The notes: generated by a model not told the origin, from the sequence alone. Shown: positions 26,874 through 36,282, counted from the stretch's first letter. The stretch is 64,000 nt of DNA from Clostridium sp. 'White wine YQ' (GCF_028728205.1 NZ_JAQYUU010000005.1:248001-312000), one strand, 5' to 3'. A program made the numbers and translations.

Positions 26874-27452
26874 CTATTTTTCTCGAGCTTTAACTCCATT
26901 ATTATCTTTTATATATTCTTCACCGCAAGCAGAGCATTTTGCTTCTCCCTTATCAAAGTGAATTTTTTCACCACATTTGCATACATATCCAACTACTCTA
27001 CCTGGGTTTCCTACAACTAAAGCATAGTCTGGAACAGTCTTAGTTACAACAGAACCTGCTCCAATTAACGCATAAGCTCCTATATCATGACCGCATACTA
27101 TTGTTGCATTTGCCCCAATAGATGCTCCTTTTTTTATCTTTGTTGGTTTATACTCGCTCTTTCTTTCAATAAAACTTCTTGGGTTAATTACATTTGTAAA
27201 TACACAAGATGGTCCTAAAAATACCCCATCTTCACATTCAACTCCAGTATATACAGAAACATTATTTTGGATCTTTACACCATTTCCTAGTTTTACTCCT
27301 GGGGAAATAACTACGTTCTGTCCAATATTGCAATTCTCTCCTATTATTGAACCACCCATTATGTGAGAATAGTGCCATACCTTAGTTCCTGCTCCTATTA
27401 CTACTCCCTCATCTAAATAGCTGGATTCATGGCAAAAATAATCCTTACTCAT
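26874..27452 (-). CDS. WbpD-like sugar N-acetyltransferase, left-handed beta-helix
   Basis: 192-residue hexapeptide-repeat enzyme (repeats from about residue 10 to 140: GAGTKVWHYSHIMGGSIIGE, GQNVVISPGVKLGNGVKI and so on), likely acetylating the amino group made by the adjacent aminotransferase. The C-terminus carries a zinc-ribbon-like tail, CKCGEKI...CSACGEEY. The ATG at 27452 follows AAAGGAGAG; the longer frame starts upstream of that site. Gaps of 11 bases on both sides show a tight operon. In P. aeruginosa WbpD works on UDP-GlcNAc3NA; the exact substrate here is inferred. Confidence 0.87.
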   Translation of the reverse strand: MSKDYFCHESSYLDEGVVIGAGTKVWHYSHIMGGSIIGENCNIGQNVVISPGVKLGNGVKIQNNVSVYTGVECEDGVFLGPSCVFTNVINPRSFIERKSEYKPTKIKKGASIGANATIVCGHDIGAYALIGAGSVVTKTVPDYALVVGNPGRVVGYVCKCGEKIHFDKGEAKCSACGEEYIKDNNGVKAREK

Positions 27453-27463
27453 TTTTCTCTCCT

Positions 27464-28654
27464 TTATTTGCATGAATTTTTTACTGAATCAATTATATAA
27501 TCTACCTGTTCATTTGTTAATTCTGGATAAACAGGTATCGCAAATGTTCTATATGAAAGATACTCTGCATTAGGGAAATCCCCTTCTTTATATCCTAAGT
27601 TATTGTAAACTTTTTGAAGATGAAGCGGTACTGGATAATATACTCCTGTTGCTACACCCTTTTCTTTTAACTCTTCTAGAACTCTTTCTCTTTCTTCACT
27701 TTGAAGGATATACATATGATATACATGTTTTATATCCGCCTTAGCTACTGGTGTTTGAATATTTAGTCCCTTGAAGTTTTCATTATATATATCAACAACT
27801 TCTCTTCTTTTATTATTCCACTTATCAATCTCTTTAAGCTTAACTCTTAAAATTGCTGCTTGCATTGCATCTAATCTAGAATTAAAACCTATTAAATAGT
27901 TATAATATTTTAATGGATTGTATACTGTGTCATTAGCTCCTTCAGCCTTCTTCACTTCTTCTTGAATATTATTTAGAAGATTATATGCCTTTTGTCCATT
28001 TTCGCCACTACCATGAGTTCTTAATGCTGTTGCTATTGTTGCAAGTTTATGATTGTTGGTAACTATCATACCCCCATCGCCTGCACAACCCAAATTTTTA
28101 GTTGGGAAAAATGAAAAACAAGCCATATCACCTAATGTTCCAACTTTTCTTCCTTTATATTCTCCTCCAATAGCTTGACATGCATCTTCTAATACATAAA
28201 GATTATGTTTTTTAGCTATTTTATTTATTTCATCCATATCTGCACATTGTCCAAATATATGCACAGGTATTATTGCTTTAGTTTTATCAGTTATTTTTTC
28301 TTCTATTTTGTCTGGATCTATGTTAAAAGTATCTTTTTTGACATCTACAAAAACTGGTGTTGCACCTACTGCAGAAATACTTTCTGCTGATGCAAAGAAT
28401 GTGAAGGTTGATGTAATTACTTCATCTCCTTCTCCTATCCCCATAGCTTTAAGTGCAATTACCAAGGCATCGGTTCCATTTCCAACTGAAATTGAATGTT
28501 CTACTCCTATATAGTCAGAAAATTCTTTTTCAAATTCTGATACATTCTTTCCCATTATATAATTAGCTGAGGATAAAACATCTATGGTTACCTCATTAAG
28601 TTCTTTTTCTAAAGATTTGTATTGAGCTTTTAAATCAATCAATGGAATATTCAT
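27464..28654 (-). CDS. DegT/DnrJ/EryC1-family sugar aminotransferase, WbpE-like
   Basis: PLP-dependent aminotransferase of 396 residues. The start MNIPLIDLKAQYKSLEKEL, the GNGTDALVIALKAMGIGEGDEVI cofactor loop, HIFGQCADMDEI, the PLP lysine in FFPTKNLGCAGDGG and the C-terminal HVYHMYILQSEERE are all family signatures. It probably aminates a 3-keto UDP-sugar. AAGGGAG 9 bases upstream supports the ATG at 28654 over an earlier in-frame ATG. It is first in the three-gene operon. The 3-keto-forming dehydrogenase (WbpB type) that should supply its substrate is not in this cluster. Confidence 0.9.
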   Translation of the reverse strand: MNIPLIDLKAQYKSLEKELNEVTIDVLSSANYIMGKNVSEFEKEFSDYIGVEHSISVGNGTDALVIALKAMGIGEGDEVITSTFTFFASAESISAVGATPVFVDVKKDTFNIDPDKIEEKITDKTKAIIPVHIFGQCADMDEINKIAKKHNLYVLEDACQAIGGEYKGRKVGTLGDMACFSFFPTKNLGCAGDGGMIVTNNHKLATIATALRTHGSGENGQKAYNLLNNIQEEVKKAEGANDTVYNPLKYYNYLIGFNSRLDAMQAAILRVKLKEIDKWNNKRREVVDIYNENFKGLNIQTPVAKADIKHVYHMYILQSEERERVLEELKEKGVATGVYYPVPLHLQKVYNNLGYKEGDFPNAEYLSYRTFAIPVYPELTNEQVDYIIDSVKNSCK

Positions 28655-28738
28655 TAAATACAACTCCCTTAAATTTACTTTTGTAACAAACCTCATTTTA
28701 TCACAAATAAAAGTATAAATAAAATATTTTTAACCAGA

Positions 28739-28766
28739 TTGTAATGATATAATAAACTCGTATAAT
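28739..28766 (+). promoter_or_regulatory. Promoter of the mutarotase-like gene
   Basis: TTGTAA (28739-28744) and TATAAT (28761-28766) lie 16 bases apart, 23 bases before the ATG. Confidence 0.65.
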
Positions 28767-28788
28767 ATTTTTGAAGGGAGATACTCTT

Positions 28789-29670
28789 ATGAATTTTAAA
28801 ATAGAAAATGAATTTTTAAAAATTGAAGCTAATACTTATGGAGCTGAGCTTCATAGCATAAAAACCAAAAATAATCCTACTGAGTTCTTATGGAATGGGA
28901 ATGAAGAATATTGGAAATATCATGCACCAATACTTTTCCCTATTGTAGGGAAGATTGCGAATAATAAATATTCTGTGGATGGAAAAACCTATGAACTTCC
29001 TCAACATGGTTTTGGAAGAATTTCCGACTATGAATTAATAGAACAAACACAAGATTCATTGACCTTTGAACTAAAATTCAATTCTGAAACCTTAAAAGTA
29101 TACCCATATAAGTTTTCTTTAAAAGTTGATTATAAGCTTATGGATAACAAACTAAAAATTTCTTACATCGTTAATAACTTAGATGATAAAACTATACATT
29201 TTTCAATAGGAGCTCATCCTGCATTTTCATGTACTCTTGAGTCTGGAGAAACTATTAATGATTACTACTTTGAGTTTAATGAAAATGAAAATGCTTCATT
29301 AATGGAACTATCAACAATAACTGGACTTTATACAGGGAAGGATATTCCTTTCTTAAATAATGAAAATAAAATTCCACTTTCTAAAGAAGTGTTTAATAAT
29401 GATGCTCTAGTATTTAGAAACTTAAATTCGAATAAAATATATTTAAAATCAAGAAATCATAATAAATATATGTCAATGGACTTCACAGGATTTCCATACC
29501 TAGGCTTATGGTCAAAAGCTACAGGTGCTCCTTTCGTGTGTATTGAACCTTGGTTTGGTCATGCGGACTATGAGAACTTTAATGGAGTCTTTAAAGATAA
29601 AGAAGGAGTAGAAGCTTTAGAAGTAGGAAAAACTTTTGAATGTTCTTATATTTTAGAGTTTGTTAGTTAA
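28789..29670 (+). CDS. Aldose 1-epimerase family protein, LacX-like
   Basis: Mutarotase-fold protein of 293 residues that probably interconverts anomers of a sugar or sugar phosphate. Recognisable parts are NTYGAELHSIKTK, LPQHGFGRISDYEL with the family His-Gly-Phe, the catalytic-type His in IGAHPAFSC and CIEPWFGHAD. AAGGGAGAT fixes the ATG at 28789; the longer TTG frame starts in the ribosome site. It is transcribed alone, convergent with the PTS genes. Proximity to a lactose-type PTS hints at a LacX-like partner role but the strand is opposite. Confidence 0.85.
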   Translation: MNFKIENEFLKIEANTYGAELHSIKTKNNPTEFLWNGNEEYWKYHAPILFPIVGKIANNKYSVDGKTYELPQHGFGRISDYELIEQTQDSLTFELKFNSETLKVYPYKFSLKVDYKLMDNKLKISYIVNNLDDKTIHFSIGAHPAFSCTLESGETINDYYFEFNENENASLMELSTITGLYTGKDIPFLNNENKIPLSKEVFNNDALVFRNLNSNKIYLKSRNHNKYMSMDFTGFPYLGLWSKATGAPFVCIEPWFGHADYENFNGVFKDKEGVEALEVGKTFECSYILEFVS

Positions 29671-29677
29671 TTATAAT

Positions 29678-29714
29678 AAACAAAAAATCCAGCCTAAAAG
29701 CTGGATTTTTTATA
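29678..29714. terminator. Bidirectional terminator
   Basis: AAAAAATCCAGC and GCTGGATTTTTT pair around CTAAAA between the convergent mutarotase and PTS IIA genes. Confidence 0.88.
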
Positions 29715-29724
29715 TTCTATTTTA

Positions 29725-30075
29725 TTAAAGAATGTGTTCTTTGTAATTTGAATCATACATTTCTCTATATTTATAATTTTCTTTATACATATCTATTAAT
29801 TCTTCTATAAGATCTTTGGCCAACATCGCACTCATTAAATGATCTTCAGCATGCATAAGGAGCAAACTTATTTCTTGCTTATTCCCACTTGCTTCTTTTT
29901 GTATCATTGCATTTTGAATATCATGGGTTTTATATAATTCTTCTTTAGATTTACTAATAAGTACACGAGCCTCTTCAAAATTTCCTTTCTTTGCTTCATG
30001 TAATGCTTCAAAGCAAATAGATTTTGCATTTCCTGCATGGCTTATTATTGTAAATACTATTTCTTCTAGCTCCAT
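29725..30075 (-). CDS. PTS EIIA, lactose/cellobiose family
   Basis: Small cytoplasmic phosphocarrier of 116 residues, a three-helix protein. The family phrase SHAGNAKSICFEALHEAKKGNFEEA and the C-terminal LLMHAEDHLMSAMLAKDL, which holds the phosphorylatable histidine region, are intact. It passes phosphate from HPr to the EIIB encoded just upstream. The ATG at 30075 lies 6 bases after GGAGGAG; an upstream ATG (30090) would sit before that site. It is third in the operon IIC-IIB-IIA. Confidence 0.93.
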   Translation of the reverse strand: MELEEIVFTIISHAGNAKSICFEALHEAKKGNFEEARVLISKSKEELYKTHDIQNAMIQKEASGNKQEISLLLMHAEDHLMSAMLAKDLIEELIDMYKENYKYREMYDSNYKEHIL

Positions 30076-30089
30076 ATACTTCTCCTCCA

Positions 30090-30398
30090 TTATTTATCTA
30101 AAAGTTTTAGTGCCATATCTAATGTCTTTTTTCCATCAACTAATCCATAAACTTGAGCTGGTATATTATCATATTTCTTACCCTTGCTCTCAACTACTTC
30201 CTTTACCCACATTTCCTTAAACTTTACTTGTGGTCCTAATAAAAATACATCATATTCATCAACAAATTTATCTAAATCCTCTACAGGTTCAGCTTTGATT
30301 ATTATATCTTCAATTCCTCTTTCCTTTGCACATTTTTCCATTTTACTAACTAACAAACTAGTTGACATCCCTGCTGCACACATTAACAAAATTCTCAT
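30090..30398 (-). CDS. PTS EIIB, lactose/cellobiose family
   Basis: 102-residue phosphocarrier with the active cysteine at position 7 in MRILLMCAAGMSTSLL, the P-loop-like family start. It takes phosphate from EIIA and hands it to sugar bound by EIIC. AGGAGG precedes the ATG; its stop lies 12 bases before the EIIA start. The order and spacing show one transcript from the sigma-54 promoter at 31717-31732. Confidence 0.93.
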   Translation of the reverse strand: MRILLMCAAGMSTSLLVSKMEKCAKERGIEDIIIKAEPVEDLDKFVDEYDVFLLGPQVKFKEMWVKEVVESKGKKYDNIPAQVYGLVDGKKTLDMALKLLDK

Positions 30399-30421
30399 TT
30401 TAATTCCTCCTTTTGTCTTTT

Positions 30422-31675
30422 CTAAATAGTTGCTGCTTCTAATTCTTCAATTGCCTCATTTTGCAACTGTTGTTTTTCTGCATTTTTAAAGAATGGATAA
30501 TAGATGCATGCTGCTATGATCATTTCTATAGCTGACCAAACTCCGGCCTTCCAATCCCCTCCTGTTGCAATAAACGGTCCTATTATTGGTGGCATTGTCC
30601 ATGGAACCAATGCAACTGGTCTTCCTATTATGTTTAAACTCATTAATATATAACTTAAAGTTGTAAGAACTAATGGAACTAAAGTAAAAGGTACTATAAC
30701 CAATGGATTTAATACCACTGGGAATCCAAATATTATAGGCTCATTAATTTCAAAACATGCAGATGGGAATGCAACTTTTCCAAGAGATTTATATAATTTA
30801 CTTCTTGACCCTAACATTAAGATTACTAAACTTAATGTTGCTCCAGTTCCACCAACATTAACAAACAATGAATAGAAACCGGATGCTGTAGCATAAGGAA
30901 TCTCCTTATGGGCCGCAAATGCAGCTGTATTAACTGTTAAAAACTGAAGGAATATTGGATCTGCTATTCCCTCAAGAGCCATATCTCCATGTACTCCTGC
31001 TGACCATAATAATGTTACTAACGCACTATACACTAATATTCCAGGTAAAGTATTTAATGCAAATACTATTGGTGAGAATATCCATGTTATAAATGATGTA
31101 ACATCAAAGCCTAACACTACCCTAATTATCCACAATACAATTCCAACAGCTAAAGCTGGTGTTAACGCTATAAATGAATTACCTACTGCTGGAGGAACTC
31201 CTGCTGGGAGCTTAATTACTATGTCTTTTTTAATGAAGAATTTCAACGTCTCTACTGCAAATATTGAAACTAATATTGCTGTAAATAGACCTTCAGCTCC
31301 AAACTTACTAGTATCTAATGCATACTCTGGTGTTATTTGAGTTATTAAAAATCCAAAAAATGATATAACTGCGCCAGTTATAGGATCTAGCTTATAAGTT
31401 TTAGCTAAGTTATACCCTATACCTAATGTTGCCAATACTCCTAATACTCCAAATGAACTATTAACAACTACGTTTAACTTATCAGCGTATCCTCCAATAA
31501 AATCTGGCCACCAATCAAACGGTAAGTTCCCAATTATTAAGAAAATACTACCCACTATGATAAATGGAATGGTGATTGCTAGTCCATTACGAACTGCTAC
31601 TAAGTGTCTTTGATTGCCAACCTTAACTAATGGCGGAATCAACTTAGCTTCAAAAAATTTCATGAATTTCTCCAT
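30422..31675 (-). CDS. PTS EIIC, lactose/cellobiose (diacetylchitobiose-type) permease
   Basis: 417-residue membrane permease with about ten helices. Family features include MEKFMKFFEAKLIPPLVKVGNQRHLVAVRNGLAITIPFIIVGSIFL (shown in part), NEPIIFGFPVVLNPLVIVPF with the sugar-binding Glu of the family, and WTMPPIIGPFIATGGDWKAG. The ATG at 31675 is 9 bases from AAGGAG; a TTG three codons upstream would abut that site. No phospho-beta-glycosidase lies in the operon, so the sugar is not known; cellobiose, lactose and chitobiose are all possible. Confidence 0.9.
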   Translation of the reverse strand: MEKFMKFFEAKLIPPLVKVGNQRHLVAVRNGLAITIPFIIVGSIFLIIGNLPFDWWPDFIGGYADKLNVVVNSSFGVLGVLATLGIGYNLAKTYKLDPITGAVISFFGFLITQITPEYALDTSKFGAEGLFTAILVSIFAVETLKFFIKKDIVIKLPAGVPPAVGNSFIALTPALAVGIVLWIIRVVLGFDVTSFITWIFSPIVFALNTLPGILVYSALVTLLWSAGVHGDMALEGIADPIFLQFLTVNTAAFAAHKEIPYATASGFYSLFVNVGGTGATLSLVILMLGSRSKLYKSLGKVAFPSACFEINEPIIFGFPVVLNPLVIVPFTLVPLVLTTLSYILMSLNIIGRPVALVPWTMPPIIGPFIATGGDWKAGVWSAIEMIIAACIYYPFFKNAEKQQLQNEAIEELEAATI

Positions 31676-31716
31676 ACTTTTCAACTCCTTAAAATATGAT
31701 TACGTATTTTATATAG

Positions 31717-31732
31717 AGCAACTACCATGCCA
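31717..31732 (-). promoter_or_regulatory. Sigma-54 promoter of the PTS operon
   Basis: TGGCATGGTAGTTGCT on the minus strand fits the sigma-54 consensus TGGCAY-N5-TTGCW, with GG and GC ten bases apart. It lies 42 bases before the IIC ATG, and the neighbouring gene encodes a sigma-54-dependent activator. Confidence 0.88.
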
Positions 31733-31792
31733 AAATAATACACCACCCCTAATCCCTTATAACATGAGGGTTCAAGAGTGGCACAAATAAAC

Positions 31793-31841
31793 TGTATCAA
31801 TGTGTATCTTTTTATTAGTCGAATTATATGCAAATGATACA
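31793..31841. promoter_or_regulatory. Candidate upstream activating sequence for the LevR-like protein
   Basis: TGTATCA (31793-31799), GTGTATC (31802-31808) and the inverted TGATACA (31835-31841) cluster 60-125 bases upstream of the -24 element, where activators of this class bind. The region lies between the promoter and the end of the activator gene. Confidence 0.5.
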
Positions 31842-31849
31842 CTACAAAT

Positions 31850-34540
31850 CTATAAATAATACGCAATTTTCACAACATTGGCATATTCCTCTATAGGAAA
31901 CTTAATACCAAAGCTACTTTCAAGAGACTCTAATGCATCTCTTATTAAATTTATCTTATCCATATTCTTTTTAACAATATCTCCATTTGAATTAATGTGT
32001 ATTATTTTTTCATTTTTTAATACACGTTCTATAGCGCATGCGATATGCAATATTAGTCCAAGCATCGGATTTTCACTTATTTGTACATTGTTGTTTCTTA
32101 AAATAATTATAAACTTCTTAAATCCCTCTATAAATTTACTACTATTGATATCAGTATTTTCTTCTATTACTTTCTGCATACTGTCGATAGTTTGTATAAG
32201 CGCAATAACTTCTGATAAATCATCTAACTTTTCCCCTTTGAATATATCTGATGTTGATAAATATATTACTTCTCTATCCTTAGGATTGCTTGCACTAACA
32301 ACTCCAATCACATTTTTATTCTTCTTTATTTTTTCTATATTTCTCTTAAACTTAGTGCTACCTGATATTTCTATTGGAATTACATCAATGTTATGTCTGC
32401 TTAAATTCAACTTCTGCTCAAGAATATCTTTAAGCTTAAGTGCCGCGCCTTGTCCAGTAATACATGCAGTAACTATTACATTGTTTTTTAATCTCTCATT
32501 AAATTCATAACTCTCTTTATATATTTTTCCTTTATAAGGGCTACTGCTTGTACATGCGTCATAAATCTCTTCTATTGAATAATTTAACAAGGCTTTTCTT
32601 GTTGCCTCTAAAACTATTAATGTTGATACCATATCTACGCTCTTTATAGGAATTTTTGTTTTTTCACTAATCATATCTCCAAAAAAAACTAGTGAGCCCA
32701 TATCAACTAGCAGTATCACTCCATTACCTTTATTAGAGTTTCTTATAATATCCATTAAATTTTCTAAAGCAACTTCTGGCTTTTGATCAAGAGGCATGTT
32801 ATACCCTATCGCATGATTTTCTCCAAGCAATCTATTAGCTACATCTACAATTGATGTAGCTGCTGATTCTCCATGCATAGCCACTACAACACCCACTTTT
32901 TCTTCTTTAACAACTTCGTTATTATCCATGCATAGAAACATTGTGATGAAGCCAACTTCATCCTCTGATAGTATTACATTAAAATAACATTCAATGCTCT
33001 CTTTAAGAACATTTGCTATTTGGAATTCTTTCTTATAATTATATTTTATGTCCTCTAATTGATGATTCTCCATATTCCTTCCTGTCTTAATTCTCTCAAT
33101 TGTACTAACAATGTGCATAGATAGTCCGTATAATATTTTATTATTAAACTTTCTATTTAGTTTCCTCCCCGCCTCTTTTAGAAACCTATCAATAATACTT
33201 ACTACCTTTTTATCTACTACTTTATATAATTCTTCTAAATTATCATTTCCTATAGTTAAAATATACTTCTTTAGGTATCTATCCATATCTAAACTCATGA
33301 TAAGCTTAATATCTTTTTCATTCATTCCCTTAGCTTCTAAAACCTTTTTCTTTTCTTCAAGAGCATCATAAAAATTATAATTTGATTTTTCTTCTGTTTC
33401 CCATGTATTTATTCCACTGGATGTAAACTTTAATGCATCTTCATTTAAAAACTTATCTACTTCTTCTTTATTATTTTTATATTTTAAAGCGCCTTTAATT
33501 ATATAGTCCGGAAGATCTTGACTGTTTATATATAAGGATTCTTCACGATTTAGCATATTATTTAAAAAAGCTTTTGCGCAACATAGTTTTATATCACTTT
33601 TTAGTTGCCCTATATTATTAGGACAATCATATAATAATAATGCCTTAAGGGTGTTAGATGTTACAGTAATATCTGTTTTTATGCATTTAGCTTCATTCTT
33701 CAAAAAGGTTTTTATCAAATCATATCGTTCTTCTAGACTTCTTTCTCTAAGTGACGGCAACTTTATTGTCATAGGAATTCTTCTAGTAAAAGTTTTTAAC
33801 AACCCTGATTGTGTATTCTCTGTTGTTGCACATATAATTAAAACCTTTATGTTGTTTTCAAATTGTGTTTCTCCGAGCTTCCTATATACACCTTTATCAA
33901 TTATATAGAAAAGCATTTCCTGTCCTTCAGGTGGGAGTCTATGTACTTCATCTAAAAATAAAATCCCTCCATTAGCTTTTTCAATAAGTCCGTCCTTGTC
34001 TTTATCTGCACCAGTATATGATCCTTTTTTAACGCCAAACAGTTGAGCCATTAATAGCTGTGGATTATTAGAATAATCTGCACAGTTAAATGTTACAAAG
34101 GGACTATCATCCTTGAACTTTCCTATTTCTTTAGCATACTTAAACATTGTTTCTGCAAACATAGATTTACCTGTCCCAGTTTCTCCAAACAAAATAGTAT
34201 GAAGCCCATCCGGTGGATACACTATCGCTGATTTAGCTTGCAATATTGAGTTTCTAAGAGAAATGCCCGTCCCTAATACATTTTCAAATACATCTACACT
34301 TGTTTTACTATATTTAGAGATTGATTCATCTAACACCTTGTACAATACAGGCTTTCCTTCAATTTTCTCTACTCTTCCATGACTATATAGTTTATTAAGG
34401 TCACTTGATGCATTTGTTCTTTGTATCTCTAAAGTTTTAGAAAGCTCTATGGCTGATATTCCTGTTATATTTCCTCCACTTTTATATTGCCTTAAACAAA
34501 GCTCATATAAAGTTTTATATACCTTATCTATCCTTTTCAT
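31850..34540 (-). CDS. levR: LevR-like sigma-54-dependent PTS regulator with two PRDs
   Basis: Transcription activator of 896 residues. In order: an N-terminal winged helix (1-70, IDKVYKTLYELCLRQYKSGG), an AAA+ domain (about 85-330) with Walker A GETGTGKS and the sigma-54 contact loop in the form GSYTGA, PRD1 (about 440-550, LSMHIVSTIERIK), an EIIA-Man-like domain (VVVAMHGESAATS), an EIIB-like segment (VTACITGQGAALK) and PRD2 (LGLILHIACAIERVL). Phosphorylation of these by PTS components sets its activity. I place the start at 34540 (AAGGGTG, 9 bases); a longer frame adds 34 residues before the conserved domain. Confidence 0.93.
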   Translation of the reverse strand: MKRIDKVYKTLYELCLRQYKSGGNITGISAIELSKTLEIQRTNASSDLNKLYSHGRVEKIEGKPVLYKVLDESISKYSKTSVDVFENVLGTGISLRNSILQAKSAIVYPPDGLHTILFGETGTGKSMFAETMFKYAKEIGKFKDDSPFVTFNCADYSNNPQLLMAQLFGVKKGSYTGADKDKDGLIEKANGGILFLDEVHRLPPEGQEMLFYIIDKGVYRKLGETQFENNIKVLIICATTENTQSGLLKTFTRRIPMTIKLPSLRERSLEERYDLIKTFLKNEAKCIKTDITVTSNTLKALLLYDCPNNIGQLKSDIKLCCAKAFLNNMLNREESLYINSQDLPDYIIKGALKYKNNKEEVDKFLNEDALKFTSSGINTWETEEKSNYNFYDALEEKKKVLEAKGMNEKDIKLIMSLDMDRYLKKYILTIGNDNLEELYKVVDKKVVSIIDRFLKEAGRKLNRKFNNKILYGLSMHIVSTIERIKTGRNMENHQLEDIKYNYKKEFQIANVLKESIECYFNVILSEDEVGFITMFLCMDNNEVVKEEKVGVVVAMHGESAATSIVDVANRLLGENHAIGYNMPLDQKPEVALENLMDIIRNSNKGNGVILLVDMGSLVFFGDMISEKTKIPIKSVDMVSTLIVLEATRKALLNYSIEEIYDACTSSSPYKGKIYKESYEFNERLKNNVIVTACITGQGAALKLKDILEQKLNLSRHNIDVIPIEISGSTKFKRNIEKIKKNKNVIGVVSASNPKDREVIYLSTSDIFKGEKLDDLSEVIALIQTIDSMQKVIEENTDINSSKFIEGFKKFIIILRNNNVQISENPMLGLILHIACAIERVLKNEKIIHINSNGDIVKKNMDKINLIRDALESLESSFGIKFPIEEYANVVKIAYYL

Positions 34541-34665
34541 AAAATGATACACCCTTACTATGAATGAATTTTTCTCAAAAATATTACTAATAGAAAAATT
34601 ATATAACATATTTAAACATTTACACAACTTATGTTTAAACATGATTATATCTTAAAATAAATTAA

Positions 34666-34703
34666 GACGTCTCAGTATGCATATTGCGTACTAAGACGTC
34701 CAT
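34666..34703 (-). terminator. Terminator of the lysine permease gene
   Basis: GACGTCT and AGACGTC arms continue through CAGTATGC/GCGTACT to give a long stem with loop ATATT; on the minus strand TTAATTTATTTT follows. Confidence 0.75.
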
Positions 34704-34776
34704 CCCTAAAAATCTATTGTTTTTTATGTTTACTTATTATTTATTACGTATTGTTCTAATCTAATGTTATAGTAGT

Positions 34777-36246
34777 TTATCCAACTGACTCTTCTAATTC
34801 TTGTGGTTCAACATTTTCGAACTCTACATCCTCTAACTTAACTACCTTTGTTTTATATTTTAATTTATAAATAATCCAAATTCCTAAGAATAAAGGAAGA
34901 CCTATATATGAAGAAATTAGTCCACCCCAATCAATATTTTCAGCTTCAATATAGCTAACTCCTTGTCCTAAAACAACAATGCTACATAAAGCTAGTGCTA
35001 GTATTGGTCCTATTGGGAATAACTTTGCTTTATATTTTAATTTACTCATGTCTTGCTTCTGTGCAACATATGCTCTTCTAAAACGGAAATGACAAAGTGC
35101 TATACCAAGCCAAGCTACAAAGCCTGCTAAACCTGATGCTGCAACTAACCATACATATACTGTACTTTCAGCATATATACCAGTTAAGAAACAAGCAGCT
35201 GCTACTAAAGTTGTTAAAAGCACTGCATTTATAGGAACACCTTTTGAATTAACTTTACCTAACCACTTAGGTGCCATGCCTTCTTTAGCCATAGCAAATA
35301 GCATTCTGCTAGATGCATACATACCTGAATTTCCACAAGAAAGTACAGAAGTTAATATGACTGCATTCATTAATGATGCTGCTGCTGCGATTCCTGCTTT
35401 TTCAAATATTAGTGTAAATGGGCTTGTTTCAACTCCAGCTTGAGTATAAGGAATAATTGCTCCAACTACAAAGATTGTACCTATATAAAATATTAATATT
35501 CTCCAAAATACAGAATTAATAGCTTTCGGAATAGTTTTTTCTGGATTTTCACTTTCTCCTGCTGCTACCCCTATAAGTTCAGTTCCTTGGAATGAAAAAC
35601 CAGCTATTAAGAATATCATAAATATTGATTTAAATCCGCCAACAAATGGTGCTCCATCAACAGTGAAATTCTTGAATCCAACCGCATTTCCTCCAAGAAT
35701 TCCTAAGATAGTTGCAACTCCTATAACTAAAAATACTATTACAGTAACTACCTTAATTCCAGCAAACCAGAATTCAGATTCTCCATAAGACTTTGCTGAT
35801 AATATGTTTAATGCAACTATTATAACTAAGAATATTGCACTCCATAATACTGCTGGTACATTTGGAAACCAAAACTTCATTAATAACGATCCGGCAACTA
35901 ATTCTGCTGCTACTGTTATTGCCCAGTTATACCAATAATTCCAACCAAGAGCAAAGCCTAATGCTGGATCAACAAATTTAGTTGCATATACACTAAATGA
36001 TCCTGATACAGGCATGAATGTTGCCATTTCTCCTAAACTTGTTATTAGGAAGTATACCATAACTGCGATGCATCCATAAGCTACTAATGCTCCACCAGGT
36101 CCAGCTTGATTAATTGTTGCTCCTAATGCAACGAATATACCAGTTCCAATTGAACCACCTAAGGCTATCATATTTAAATGTCTTGCCTTTAAACTTCTTT
36201 TAAGTTCTTGATTATTTCCCTCTATTTGAGAATTTGAGTTACTCAT
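34777..36246 (-). CDS. lysP: Lysine-specific permease, APC family
   Basis: 489-residue amino acid/proton symporter with twelve hydrophobic helices. The AAT-family start LKARHLNMIALGGSIGTGIFVALGATINQAGPGGALVAYG (given in part), FMPVSGSFSVYATKFVDPALGFALGWNYWYNW and FQGTELIGVAAGESENPEKTIPKA are conserved. The lysine call rests mainly on the lysine riboswitch in its leader. AGGAGGA lies 6 bases before the ATG. It is a single-gene transcript with promoter at 36557-36586 and terminator at 34666-34703. Confidence 0.92.
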   Translation of the reverse strand: MSNSNSQIEGNNQELKRSLKARHLNMIALGGSIGTGIFVALGATINQAGPGGALVAYGCIAVMVYFLITSLGEMATFMPVSGSFSVYATKFVDPALGFALGWNYWYNWAITVAAELVAGSLLMKFWFPNVPAVLWSAIFLVIIVALNILSAKSYGESEFWFAGIKVVTVIVFLVIGVATILGILGGNAVGFKNFTVDGAPFVGGFKSIFMIFLIAGFSFQGTELIGVAAGESENPEKTIPKAINSVFWRILIFYIGTIFVVGAIIPYTQAGVETSPFTLIFEKAGIAAAASLMNAVILTSVLSCGNSGMYASSRMLFAMAKEGMAPKWLGKVNSKGVPINAVLLTTLVAAACFLTGIYAESTVYVWLVAASGLAGFVAWLGIALCHFRFRRAYVAQKQDMSKLKYKAKLFPIGPILALALCSIVVLGQGVSYIEAENIDWGGLISSYIGLPLFLGIWIIYKLKYKTKVVKLEDVEFENVEPQELEESVG

Positions 36247-36282
36247 TTTGTCCTCCTTAAAAATAATTTTCTTTTAAAAATT

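Noticed and set aside
31681..31866. 61-codon frame between the PTS and LevR-like genes
   Set aside because: It covers the sigma-54 promoter and activator sites, lacks a ribosome site and has unlikely composition.
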